Source of the DNA: Capnocytophaga haemolytica
Lineage (GTDB): Bacteria > Bacteroidota > Bacteroidia > Flavobacteriales > Flavobacteriaceae
Assembly (NCBI RefSeq): GCF_001553545.1
Contig: NZ_CP014227.1
Span: 62,001-126,000 of the forward strand
DNA: 64,000 nt
Reading direction: 5' to 3'
Shown: piece by piece, positions 51,501-59,603 of the stretch
Layout: each line of letters begins with the position of its first letter
How positions within the stretch are numbered: position 1 is the stretch's first letter
Program-made: the position numbers and the translations under genes
Notes under the pieces: generated by a model
The model's input: only the letters and a program-made list of their open reading frames with translations
Told to the model about the DNA's origin: nothing
Database searches by the model: none

Positions 51501-52872
51501 TAAGAAGATCGCTTACACCTTCTGGAGTTCAGAGTTTGTGGAAACCGAAGGGGTGAGCATTGCCCAAGTGCTTTATATGCTGGGGGCAGAGCCTGTATGG
51601 GATACCTTCGGGCGCGTCGGCGATGTGCGCATTATCCCGTCAGAGGAATTGGGTCGCCCACGCATTGACGTGGTAGTGCAGACCTCTGGTCAGTTCCGCG
51701 ACTTGGCTGCCTCACGCCTCTTCCTCATCACCAAGGCGATAGAACTCGTATCCGCCCTGCCCGAAGAGAAGTACGCTAATGAGGTGAGTGCAGGCACGGT
51801 GGACATTGAGAAAGAACTCGTAGCGGCGGGTATCTCGCCCAAGGAAGCGCGTGAGCTCTCAACACACCGCATCTTTGGGGGTGTCAATGGCAACTATGGC
51901 ACAAACATACAGGAGTACATCAACCGTGGCGACAAGTGGGATACCACTGCCGACATCGCCAAGGTGTACCTCAACAATATGGGGGCTTACTACGGTTCGG
52001 AAAAAGATTGGCAGCAGTTTCAAGAAGGGCTCTTCCGCGCTGCGATTAAGAACACCGATGTGCTCATCCACGCAAGGCAGAACAACACTTGGGGGGCACT
52101 GAGCCTCGACCACGTATTTGAGTTTATGGGGGGTATGAATGCTGCCATTAAGGACGTAACAGGCAAAGACCCCGATGCTTACCTCGCCGACTATCGCAAC
52201 CATAAGAATATGCATATGCAAGAGCTCAAAGAGGCGATAGGCGTAGAGGCGCGCACCACCATACTGAACCCTAAGTACATCAAGGAGATGATGAAGGGCA
52301 ATAGCAACAGTGCAGGGCAAATAGCTGAAATCGTTACCAATATGCACGGCTGGGAGGCGACCCGCCCTGAGGTAATCGACGATGCGCTGTGGAATGAGGT
52401 GTATGACACTTATATCAAAGATAAGCAGGGATTGGGCGTAAAAGCCTTTATTGAGCGTGAGAACGCTGGTGCCCTTGAAGAGACTACCGCTGTGATGCTC
52501 GAAGCTGCCCGTAAGGGGCTCTGGAAGGCCTCAGCCGAGCAAGTGAGCACGCTGGCGGAAGTACATACTGATTTAGCGAAGAAAATAGGGGTAACCTCCT
52601 CGCAATTCTCAGCAGAGAACGTGAAGTTGCAGGAGTATATCGCACAAAAAGCAAGCCCTGAGAATGCTGCTGCCTATAAGCAGCAGCTCACTAATGCTAA
52701 GGAAGGCAAGGGGCAGACTATTGATACCAAAAATGCAAAGCACTTGCAGAAGGAAGAGACCTCTACAGCACAAGAAAAGAAGAAAGTTTCTTTCAATGGC
52801 TTATGGATTGGACTGGGAGGCTTAGTGGTATTCATAGCATTAGTAGTTTTTATCAGAAAACGAAGGAAATAA
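48571..52872 (+). CDS. CobN/HmuS-like chelatase subunit with membrane anchors at both ends
   Basis: 1433 residues. The CobN/BchH core runs from about 190 to 1400 and includes HFGTHGSLEF (about 542), GTVPHLYYYCIGNIGE and AKRRSYGEILSYLTPP. Residues 5-22 (LWLCAALLIIGLGYWAW) and 1408-1429 (WIGLGGLVVFIALVVFI, then RKRRK) are hydrophobic, predicting an enzyme held in the membrane with its body outside the cytoplasm, unlike cobaltochelatase CobN. The HmuS protein of Bacteroidetes heme-uptake loci is of this type. No cobalamin or heme genes are adjacent. A heptad element encodes a low-complexity linker at about 795-835. Confidence 0.82.
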   Translation: MKKKILWLCAALLIIGLGYWAWHRYAATTRVALVNFQPYQASNMQLSNTDKFIKMDAVPLEELDRLKGYDFILIWGMGMKLNDAQHAQIARASMKVPTHTFMTTNPNNQFTTIDSLQLKKLSTYLESGNKKNYQNLMRYVRKYIDKKVLFAPEPEAAVARKENVYFHLDDEQSFADLASYEAYLRQKGFYKEGAPRIAMVAGIHEPFGGNKEHLNGVIKALQDKGMNVYPFTSFGKRIEFLEEIKPDAVVYFPHGQMMMGKPEVFIDWIKARNIPLFTPISILSLKDKWEEDPMGLVGGFMGQTVVMPELDGALYPYVVIAQSQNEKGYYYLDAIPNRAAKFAQIVRNFTDLKHKPNAEKKVAIVYYKGAGELPPVAQALEVYESLYNLLKHLKAEGYTVEGLPATVAEFKAQLVKQANVYRSSAKGDIAQFFAESNPALVESGQLNNWLKNTLPTKLYKEVLAKNGSVGDGYLGIHREGKEYLGVARAQFGNVVILPQPPAAISTDDDFKVQHGVKEIPPYAYMGAYLWVQNGFKADALVHFGTHGSLEFTPQKQVALSDYDWGDICVGTVPHLYYYCIGNIGESIMAKRRSYGEILSYLTPPFTESEMRNTFRGLEDEFRAYEKATNEVDKQAIGLHIKKIAVQMGLHRDLRLDSVLTKPYKPEDLERLENFAEELATEKINGQLYTTGEVFAPEKVKSTVEAMSVDPIAYSVAALDKLNGKITDKEIKKKVYFTQHYLTPAKALVQQLFAGKAVNDALVCSVAKITQKDLDWARTEQEDANPMAAMMKKMMGSGNRGQKPAMSGQGSESRGQGSAANTMPPQASNLKPNASKKPDAVGKPTQLKKRKTDVNEYGVRAALTEQQKKAIAMEKAAKEKARAILDVETAIKNVAFYREALGGSPQAELKAFINGLNGGYTAPSSGGDAVANPKAVPTGRNLYAINAEATPTKLAWDRGVALAQSTIAEYQKQHGTYPKKIAYTFWSSEFVETEGVSIAQVLYMLGAEPVWDTFGRVGDVRIIPSEELGRPRIDVVVQTSGQFRDLAASRLFLITKAIELVSALPEEKYANEVSAGTVDIEKELVAAGISPKEARELSTHRIFGGVNGNYGTNIQEYINRGDKWDTTADIAKVYLNNMGAYYGSEKDWQQFQEGLFRAAIKNTDVLIHARQNNTWGALSLDHVFEFMGGMNAAIKDVTGKDPDAYLADYRNHKNMHMQELKEAIGVEARTTILNPKYIKEMMKGNSNSAGQIAEIVTNMHGWEATRPEVIDDALWNEVYDTYIKDKQGLGVKAFIERENAGALEETTAVMLEAARKGLWKASAEQVSTLAEVHTDLAKKIGVTSSQFSAENVKLQEYIAQKASPENAAAYKQQLTNAKEGKGQTIDTKNAKHLQKEETSTAQEKKKVSFNGLWIGLGGLVVFIALVVFIRKRRK
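50953..51074. repeat. Heptad element inside the CobN/HmuS-like coding sequence
   Basis: Ten in-phase heptads (ggttcag, ggaacag, aggtcag, aagccag, cgatgag, tggtcag, ggttcag, agagcag, aggtcag, gggtcag; 50953-51022) are followed, after 17 bp, by five heptads of the complementary type (cctcaag, cctcaaa, cctgaag, cctaacg, cctcaaa; 51040-51074). It is open in the gene's frame and encodes a Gly/Ser/Gln-rich, then Pro/Lys-rich linker. Confidence 0.85.
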
Positions 52873-52888
52873 GAAACATAACACATAA

Positions 52889-52929
52889 ACAGATCCCGTG
52901 AGTGGCTGACAGCCACTCACGGGATCTGT
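52889..52929. terminator. Perfect 19-bp hairpin after the CobN/HmuS-like gene
   Basis: 52889-52907 is the exact complement of 52911-52929 with a 3-nt loop gac. No U-run follows on the plus strand; probably a strong transcription barrier between convergent genes. Confidence 0.65.
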
Positions 52930-52986
52930 GTCTTACAGAAGTGAAGAGATAGCGAACCGCTATTGAACATACAGTAATTTTCTTCA

Positions 52987-53027
52987 TAAAAAAGAGGTAG
53001 CCATTTGCACTTGCGAATGGCTACCTC
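52987..53027 (-). terminator. aspA terminator
   Basis: GAGGTAGCCATT (52994-53005) pairs with AATGGCTACCTC (53016-53027); on the minus strand T6 follows. Confidence 0.85.
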
Positions 53028-53044
53028 ACCTATGAAAAAAGTAC

Positions 53045-54436
53045 TTAAATTCCTAACATATTCTTAGGGTCTAAAATCTTGTCTAATTGCTCTTTGGTCA
53101 GCAAGCCTTTTTCGAGTACTAAATCGTATACCGACTTGCCTGTCTCTAAGGCTTCTTTGGCAATCTTCGTACTGTTCTTATATCCGATGTGAGGATTAAG
53201 TGCTGTAACGATACCGATGCTATTCTTTACCATATTCAGGCAGATGTCTTTATTAGCAGTGATGCCTTCCACACATTTGATGCGCAGTGTTTCGATAGCG
53301 CGTTCTAAGAATACGATTGATTCAAAGATACACTGGCAAAGTACTGGCTCCATCACATTGAGCTGTAACTGACCTGCTTCAGCAGCGAAGGTTACTGCTA
53401 AGTCATTTCCGAAGACTTTGAAGCATACTTGGTTTACCACCTCAGGAATTACAGGGTTTACTTTCCCTGGCATAATTGACGAGCCAGGCTGCATTGGTGG
53501 TAAGTTGATTTCGCGTAAGCCCGCTCTTGGTCCTGAAGAAAGTAAACGCAAGTCATTGCATATCTTTGAAAGTTTCACCGCCATACGTTTTAAGGCTGAT
53601 GAATAGATCACATAAGCTCCAGTATCGGGAGTGGCTTCTACTAAGTTGCCCGCAGCTACAAATTTCTCACCAGTGAGTTTTGCTAAGTTCTCAGCACATA
53701 GTTTAGGGAAGTCCTTTGGAGCATTGAGCCCTGTACCGATGGCAGTTCCTCCCATATTGATTTCTAAGAAAAGATTAGCATTGGTTTGCAGGCGCGCCAG
53801 TTCCTCTTCTAAGTTAGCGGCAAAGGCTTCAAATTCCTGACCGAGGGTCATAGGCACCGCATCTTGTAGCTGAGTGCGCCCCATCTTGATGACATCAGAA
53901 AACTCTTTGCCTTTCTTGCGGAAAGCCTCAATAAGTTTGGTGAGATGCTTCATTAATGACTCATTCATCTTGATGATCGCTAACTTGATAGTTGTAGGGT
54001 AAGCATCGTTAGTAGATTGCGAGCGATTCACGTGGTCGTTAGGCGAAACTATAGTATATTCAGCTTTTTGCTTTCCCATAAGCTCCAAGGCACGGTTAGC
54101 AATAACCTCATTGGCATTCATATTTACCGAAGTACCTGCCCCTCCTTGGATCATATCCACTAAAAACTGATCGTTAAATTTACCTGCAATCACCTCTTTG
54201 CAAGCCTCGCTAATAGGTTTGAGCAACTCATCACTGAGCAAGCCTAATTTGTTGTTAGTCTGTGCTGCAGCAAGCTTTACATAGCCAATAGCACGGATAA
54301 ACTCAGGGTAATCCTTCATTCTACTTCCTGAGATGCGGAAGTTATCAATAGCACGTTGGGTTTGTACCCCGTAATACGCTTGTTCTGGCACCTGTAAGTC
54401 GCCAATCAAATCCGATTCTGTTCTAAATTTTGTCAT
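53045..54436 (-). CDS. aspA: Aspartate ammonia-lyase
   Basis: 463 residues of the fumarase/aspartase superfamily: the GTSVNMNANEVIANRA segment (about 103), SPNDHVNRSQSTNDAYPTTI (about 133), and the mobile loop signature GSSIMPGKVNPVIPE (about 318). AspA deaminates aspartate to fumarate. The N-terminal TKFRTESDLIGDLQVPEQAYYG is typical of AspA rather than FumC, which I consider the less likely alternative. Confidence 0.88.
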   Translation of the reverse strand: MTKFRTESDLIGDLQVPEQAYYGVQTQRAIDNFRISGSRMKDYPEFIRAIGYVKLAAAQTNNKLGLLSDELLKPISEACKEVIAGKFNDQFLVDMIQGGAGTSVNMNANEVIANRALELMGKQKAEYTIVSPNDHVNRSQSTNDAYPTTIKLAIIKMNESLMKHLTKLIEAFRKKGKEFSDVIKMGRTQLQDAVPMTLGQEFEAFAANLEEELARLQTNANLFLEINMGGTAIGTGLNAPKDFPKLCAENLAKLTGEKFVAAGNLVEATPDTGAYVIYSSALKRMAVKLSKICNDLRLLSSGPRAGLREINLPPMQPGSSIMPGKVNPVIPEVVNQVCFKVFGNDLAVTFAAEAGQLQLNVMEPVLCQCIFESIVFLERAIETLRIKCVEGITANKDICLNMVKNSIGIVTALNPHIGYKNSTKIAKEALETGKSVYDLVLEKGLLTKEQLDKILDPKNMLGI

Positions 54437-54581
54437 AATTTCTTTAAATTGATACTATTATATTTGATTTCGTTCTACAATACACAAATGCAAAAAGCCT
54501 TAGCTTTCTATGCTTTCTGAAATTTTCGGTAAAAGTACGAAAAAAAATATATAACCTCCAAGAAAAAATGAAAAAATTATC

Positions 54582-56048
54582 TTAAAGAATTTTTCGAAGG
54601 CGTGCCACAGGGATATCCATCTGCTCGCGATATTTTGCAATTGTCCGCCTTGCAATAAGATAGCCTCTTTCTTTGAGCATCTGTACCAGCACGTCGTCAG
54701 GCAGCGGGTTGTTCTTATCTTCTTTGCTAATAATTTTCTGTAGGATCTGTTTTACCTCACGTGTAGATACATCCTCTCCTTGATCGTTTTTCAGTGCCTC
54801 CGAGAAGAAGTCCTTTATGAGGCGAGTACCGTATGGAGTTGTTACATACTTACTACTCGCCACCCGCGATACCGTTGAGATATCCATACCAATCTTGTCA
54901 GCAATATCCTTCAAGATCAGTGGTTTTATTTTGGCTTCATCTCCCGTAAGGAAATAATCGCGTTGTGCCTCCATAATAGCACCCATCGTGATTAAAAGCG
55001 TCTGTTGCCGCTGCTTAATAGCATCGATGAACCACTTTGCCGAGTCCAACTTTTGCTTGATGAAAAACACTGCTTCTTTCTGTGAGTTTGTTCTCTCTTT
55101 TGAATGCTTGTAAGTGTCAAGCATTGTCGTGTAGTCCCTTGAGACGTGCAGTTCAGGAGCGTTTCGCCCATTGAGGCTTAGCTCTAACTCATTATCTACT
55201 ACTTTGATAGTAAAGTCAGGAACGATCTGCTCCACCTGTACATTGCTTCCCGAGTAAGAGCTTCCTGGCTTAGGATTCAGTCGTTCAATCTCTTGAATAG
55301 CATCTTTAAGGAGTTCGTCTGACACATTGAACTTCTGTTGTAGCTTGCTGTAATGTTTTTTGCTGAAAGGCTCAAAAGCCAAAGTAATAATCTGTATTGC
55401 TAAGTCAATTGTCTCCGAAGGCTTCTTGCGACGCAGCTGTATCAGTAAGCATTCCTGCAAGTCAAAAGCTCCTACTCCCGCGGGGTCTAACTGAAAGATC
55501 ACCTGCTCGCGTATCTGTGCCACACGCGTCTCATCAGCATAGATATTCTGTGAAAAAGCCAAGTCATCAGTAAGCTCTTGAACACTCCTGCGCAAATAGC
55601 CAGAGTCGTCAATGCTACCCACTAAAAATTCAGCTACGATGTAATCTTCATCCGAAAGACTAAAAGTATTCAGCTGATTGATAAGTGATTGATGAAACGA
55701 CACCTCTGCACTGAAAGTCACCTCGTGCCCATCGTCATCATCACTGTAATTATTAGCGTGCAATCGATAGTCAGGGATTTCATCATCACTTAGGTATGCA
55801 TCAATATCAATGTCATTCATATCGATCACATCACTGTCGTTGTATTCATCACTTGTATTGTCGAATTCATCTGCAAACTCATCGTACTCAGCTTCTTCCT
55901 TGCCCGATTCCAAGGCAGGATTCTCCTCCAATTCTTGCTTTACATATTGCTCAAAAGCCAAAGTAGGAAGCTGCACGAGCTTCATTAGCTGTATTTGCTG
56001 AGGCGAAAGCTTCTGTGAGAGTTTAAGTTGTAAATTCTGTTTTAACAT
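54582..56048 (-). CDS. rpoN: RNA polymerase sigma-54 factor
   Basis: 488 residues. N-terminal glutamine-rich activator-contact region (QLKLSQKLSPQQIQLMKLVQLP), an acidic linker (residues about 55-105), the core-binding part, an HTH (ISTVSRVASSKYV) and the C-terminal RpoN box ARRTIAKYREQM that reads the -24 element. Normal structure. The -7 element TATCTTTG lies at 56089-56082. No activator gene is near. Confidence 0.96.
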   Translation of the reverse strand: MLKQNLQLKLSQKLSPQQIQLMKLVQLPTLAFEQYVKQELEENPALESGKEEAEYDEFADEFDNTSDEYNDSDVIDMNDIDIDAYLSDDEIPDYRLHANNYSDDDDGHEVTFSAEVSFHQSLINQLNTFSLSDEDYIVAEFLVGSIDDSGYLRRSVQELTDDLAFSQNIYADETRVAQIREQVIFQLDPAGVGAFDLQECLLIQLRRKKPSETIDLAIQIITLAFEPFSKKHYSKLQQKFNVSDELLKDAIQEIERLNPKPGSSYSGSNVQVEQIVPDFTIKVVDNELELSLNGRNAPELHVSRDYTTMLDTYKHSKERTNSQKEAVFFIKQKLDSAKWFIDAIKQRQQTLLITMGAIMEAQRDYFLTGDEAKIKPLILKDIADKIGMDISTVSRVASSKYVTTPYGTRLIKDFFSEALKNDQGEDVSTREVKQILQKIISKEDKNNPLPDDVLVQMLKERGYLIARRTIAKYREQMDIPVARLRKIL

Positions 56049-56081
56049 TTCTTACTCAAATCATTCGGAATTAATAGGGTG

Positions 56082-56089
56082 CAAAGATA
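56082..56089 (-). promoter_or_regulatory. -7 element of rpoN
   Basis: TATCTTTG (56089-56082) on the minus strand, 33 bp before the rpoN ATG; no clear TTG at the right distance. Confidence 0.45.
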
Positions 56090-56095
56090 CAAAAA

Positions 56096-57232
56096 TTATT
56101 TCTTTTTAATCACCCTGCGGATCACCTTACGTATTTTTTGCTTACTTTTACGCGTATGATAGTTCCTGTTCACATAAAAGAGCAGCAGCGCCAAACCTGT
56201 GTAAATCACAGTAAAAGCAATCCCCAAGTAAAGCGTCGAAAGCACTTTATTCAACGACAAGACCACCACAAAAACGAGAAAATTAATCGCCGCCAACAGC
56301 AAACTCGCTTGCGTATGCGACAGCCTCATATAGTCAATCATCACGTGATGAATGTGATTTCTATCCGCCTGAAAAGGTCTGCCATTGCGTATCAATCGAT
56401 TGGCAAAAACCCGCGTAGTATCAAAAAAAGGAATAAAAATAATCGCCAACAGCACCCACAGCTTATTCATCGGATGAATTTCCAACGCCTCAAGCCCATC
56501 AGCCCTGAGTGCAAAAAACTTAATTGCCAACACAGCCAACAGAAAGCCCACCGTCATCGACCCCGTATCACCCATAAACACTCGCTTCCTCGCAGAAAGA
56601 TTGTAACGCAAAAAAGCCAACAAGAAACCAATGCACAGCACCGACAGCAAGAAGTAGTAATAATCGCTGGCTAAGAAAAAAACATAACCAAAAACCCCAA
56701 AAATCACAATACCAACCATCGCCGCCGAGCCATTAATTCCATCGATAAGGTTATACGAATTCACAATAGCCATCACAATACTACAACTAAACAGCAGCGA
56801 GAGCCAATACGGTATTTCATCAATCCCCAAAAAATGATCAAACGTAGTGATTTTCAGCCCAGTACCAAACAACAAGATAAGTGTGGCGATGATCTGCCCC
56901 AGTAATTTTGTACTCGGATAAACCCCAACCAAATCATCCTTCAAGCCCACAAAAAACAAAACCCCTAAGCCAGAGATAATGTTAATACCCACAGAGTCAT
57001 AGTCGTACGCGCGCAAAAAGAAAAGCGTAAACACCACACTTATAAAGAACGAAAGCCCTCCCAAAGTTGGCGTCTTTACCCTATGCGAGCTTCGCTGGTT
57101 CGGCTTATCCATCAAGTTCTTTTCCTTCACCACATAGATAATACTCGGCAAAGCAAAATAACTCACCACAAACGATAGCACGAACACCCATATCGCCACG
57201 AAAAGTAAATTCTCTGCAAAAAAAGCGTTCAT
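56096..57232 (-). CDS. WecA/MraY-family phospho-sugar transferase
   Basis: 378 residues from ATG57232 with ten or eleven membrane segments. Motifs: DKPNQRSSHRVKTPTLGG near the start, VNSYNLIDGINGSA (the catalytic loop with Asp), KRVFMGDTGSM and the NHIHH motif. Transfers a sugar-1-phosphate to undecaprenyl phosphate to begin O-antigen or capsule assembly. The longer frame starting at 57295 begins upstream of the promoter, so ATG57232 is correct. A basic C-terminal tail (RKVIRRVIKKK) ends the protein. Confidence 0.9.
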   Translation of the reverse strand: MNAFFAENLLFVAIWVFVLSFVVSYFALPSIIYVVKEKNLMDKPNQRSSHRVKTPTLGGLSFFISVVFTLFFLRAYDYDSVGINIISGLGVLFFVGLKDDLVGVYPSTKLLGQIIATLILLFGTGLKITTFDHFLGIDEIPYWLSLLFSCSIVMAIVNSYNLIDGINGSAAMVGIVIFGVFGYVFFLASDYYYFLLSVLCIGFLLAFLRYNLSARKRVFMGDTGSMTVGFLLAVLAIKFFALRADGLEALEIHPMNKLWVLLAIIFIPFFDTTRVFANRLIRNGRPFQADRNHIHHVMIDYMRLSHTQASLLLAAINFLVFVVVLSLNKVLSTLYLGIAFTVIYTGLALLLFYVNRNYHTRKSKQKIRKVIRRVIKKK

Positions 57233-57264
57233 AAATACTAAATAAATTGACAAAAGATTGCCCG

Positions 57265-57295
57265 CAAAGATACAACAAAAAAACCACCCCCACAA
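57265..57295 (-). promoter_or_regulatory. Promoter of the WecA/MraY-like gene
   Basis: Minus strand: TTG (57295-57293), 20 bp, TATCTTTG (57272-57265). Confidence 0.75.
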
Positions 57296-57372
57296 GCAAA
57301 ATCCTTTAATTTATAACAACTAGGAAACTATTTCTCCTTAAGTAAAATCATAACGCACTGCAAATCAATATA

Positions 57373-57403
57373 CAAAAAAGGGTAGTTCTTTTCAGAACCA
57401 CCC
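57373..57403 (-). terminator. pgk terminator
   Basis: GGGTAGTTCT (57380-57389) pairs with AGAACCACCC (57394-57403), one mismatch; T6 follows on the minus strand. Confidence 0.82.
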
Positions 57404-57439
57404 CTCATACTATTCCTGTAAATAAAATATTTTATCTTA

Positions 57440-58630
57440 TTATTCATTGATTGCAGCAATACCTGGCAATACTAAGCCTTCAAGGCTCTCAAGCATTGCA
57501 CCACCTCCTGTAGATACATAGCTCACCTTGTGCTCAAAGCCAAATTGCTTTACAGCAGCTACCGAGTCGCCACCCCCAACGAGTGAGAAAGCCCCCTTCT
57601 TAGTAGCTTCAGCAATAAAGTTACCTACTTCAATAGTCCCCTTTGCAAAGTTAGGCATTTCAAACACACCTACAGGACCATTCCAAAGGATCGTCTTTGA
57701 CTCTAAAATCACCTTCTTAAAGCTCTCTAAGGTCTTAGGACCTACATCCAAGCCTTCCCAACCATCAGGAATAGCATTTACAGACACTACTTGGGTTTTA
57801 GCCTCATTGTTAAACCCATCAGCTGCAACTACATCTATAGGCAAGTGCACTTGTACACCCTTCGCTTTTGCTTTCGCTAAGATATCTAAAGCCAACTCCT
57901 GTTTGTCATCTTCACAAATAGAGTTGCCAATCTTACCTCCTTGTGCTTTGATGAAGGTATAAGCCATACCGCCCCCGATAATCAGATGGTTCACTTTGTC
58001 TAAGATATTCTCAATAATAGTGATCTTCGATGACACTTTCGAGCCACCAAGGATTGCCAATACTGGTTTCTCACCACTCTTCATCACCTTGTCGATACTC
58101 TCAATTTCTTTTGCCAAAAGGTAGCCAAAGCACTTATTTTGAGGGAAGAATTTCGCTACAATAGTCGTAGAAGCGTGTGCACGGTGTGCGGTACCGAAAG
58201 CATCATTTACATAGATATCACCAAGTTTAGCAAGCTCTTTTGAAAAACCTTCATCACCTTTTTCTTCTTCCTTGTGGAAACGTAAATTCTCCAAAAGCAC
58301 TACACTGCCAGCTGGTGCCTCTGCTACAGCTTTCTCTGCCTTTGCCCCTACACATTCATCAACAAAAATAACCTTCTTTCCTAATACTTTCTCCACCTCA
58401 CCCACAATATGGCGCAGTGAATACTTGTCGTTGCGTTCTCCTTTGGGGCGTCCAAGGTGGCTCATTAGCACTACAGTGCCACCATCTTTTAGTACCTTCT
58501 CAATAGTAGGTTTCGCTGCTTCAATACGTGTATTGTCAGTAACCTTAAAGTTCTCGTCCAATGGCACATTAAAGTCCACTCTAATCAAGGCTTTCTTGCC
58601 CGCAAAATTAAAATTGTCTATGGTCTTCAT
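57440..58630 (-). CDS. pgk: Phosphoglycerate kinase
   Basis: 396 residues, usual for bacterial Pgk. N-terminal [21 protein letters not shown], the substrate site [21 protein letters not shown] in the hinge part and the C-terminal nucleotide loop [13 protein letters not shown] are present. Transfers phosphate from 1,3-bisphosphoglycerate to ADP. TAATTTTG (58667-58660) is a likely -7 element. Confidence 0.97.
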   Translation of the reverse strand: MKTIDNFNFAGKKALIRVDFNVPLDENFKVTDNTRIEAAKPTIEKVLKDGGTVVLMSHLGRPKGERNDKYSLRHIVGEVEKVLGKKVIFVDECVGAKAEKAVAEAPAGSVVLLENLRFHKEEEKGDEGFSKELAKLGDIYVNDAFGTAHRAHASTTIVAKFFPQNKCFGYLLAKEIESIDKVMKSGEKPVLAILGGSKVSSKITIIENILDKVNHLIIGGGMAYTFIKAQGGKIGNSICEDDKQELALDILAKAKAKGVQVHLPIDVVAADGFNNEAKTQVVSVNAIPDGWEGLDVGPKTLESFKKVILESKTILWNGPVGVFEMPNFAKGTIEVGNFIAEATKKGAFSLVGGGDSVAAVKQFGFEHKVSYVSTGGGAMLESLEGLVLPGIAAINE

Positions 58631-58687
58631 ATATAAATTATATTATTATTTTCAAGGTGCAAAATTACAAATAATTTTTAAATTACA

Positions 58688-58906
58688 TTACTCTAATTTA
58701 TTTAGTGGCATAATCTCTTTTATAGATTGTATCACCTCCCAAAAGTCCTCTGCCTTAGCATACTACTCATCAAAGTGTGTTATACACCAATCTAATTCAC
58801 ACTTATGCCACTCAGGTATATCCTTATCGGTACTATCTAACGCACATTGCTGTACATCCGCAGGTAGTTCTTCTATAGCTTTTATTTTATTCTTGAGTTG
58901 CCACAT
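58688..58906 (-). pseudogene. Small decayed gene, addiction-module-component-like
   Basis: From ATG58906 the frame reads MWQLKNKIKAIEELPADVQQ...DIPEWHKCELDWCI, hits TAG at 58763-58765 and continues as YAKAEDFWEVIQSIKEI to TAA at 58688. The pattern (helix, PEWHK..LD, ..W.EV...I) resembles small CHP02574-type addiction-module components. It overlaps the end of the RelE-like gene. Very tentative. Confidence 0.4.
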
Positions 58907-59250
58907 TTCTCACTTCTTTGATATATTTCTTGATCGTATCTATGTCTACTGTATCATATTCTGATTTATCATAAATAGAGATAAAGTAAACGGAGTTAAT
59001 ATCCTTTTGATCAATGTGTAGCAATATTTCGTGTGTAATAACTCTTGCACCTCCACTTTTCCCTTGATTTTTAGAAGTGATATTCATTCTTATCTTACGA
59101 ATACCTCCTCCTAACGACTCTCCAAGATCAGGATTGGTAATGAATTCGTCTCGAAGGTGTTTTTATATCATCTTTAATAGACTTGTATTTCTTATAGAGT
59201 TTCTTAAACTCTTTATCAAATACTGGTGTCGTGTCAAAAGCATATTCCAT
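58887..59250 (-). pseudogene. RelE/ParE-type toxin, frameshifted
   Basis: From ATG59250 the frame reads MEYAFDTTPVFDKEFKKLYKKYKSIKDDIK and is shifted at an AAAAA run near 59160; the other frame continues HLRDEFITNPDLGESLGGGIRKIRM, then GGARVITHEIL and DSVYFISIYDKSEY-like strands to 58887, a full RelE fold. The start overlaps the antitoxin stop (TAATG). One extra base explains the break. Confidence 0.7.
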
Positions 59251-59504
59251 TAATCCAATTCATTAAGCAATTCATCTAAACTTTTGGGTTTTAACTTTCC
59301 TTTACGACATAACTCCATTTCTTCAAGTCCCTGCCTGAGCATTGCCTTAAATTTCTTTTGTTGCTTTTCGGCCCTGATTTTTTCAAAGTCCATAGACTCT
59401 ATCGTGGTATCCCAACGCAATTGGATTCCTAAAATCTTACCGATGTCTAACAATTTCTGTATGTTTGCTGCCGAAGCATTATTCATTATCGTTAATGTCT
59501 GCAT
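59250..59504 (-). CDS. Antitoxin of the decayed RelE-type locus
   Basis: 84 residues: a short N-terminal helix region (NNASAANIQKLLDIGKILG) and a charged C-terminal tail (EKIRAEKQQKKFKAMLRQGLEEMELCRKGK) suited to wrap a toxin. No classical DNA-binding domain is obvious. The stop codon overlaps the toxin start. Probably still expressed while the toxin is broken. Confidence 0.6.
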   Translation of the reverse strand: MQTLTIMNNASAANIQKLLDIGKILGIQLRWDTTIESMDFEKIRAEKQQKKFKAMLRQGLEEMELCRKGKLKPKSLDELLNELD

Positions 59505-59603
59505 AATATCATTCCTTTAATTTATTATACAATCTATCCCTACACCTTGAGAACAACCCTTTCACCTATTCTAATTCTAAAAGCTACTGTCTAAAAGCTC
59601 CTC

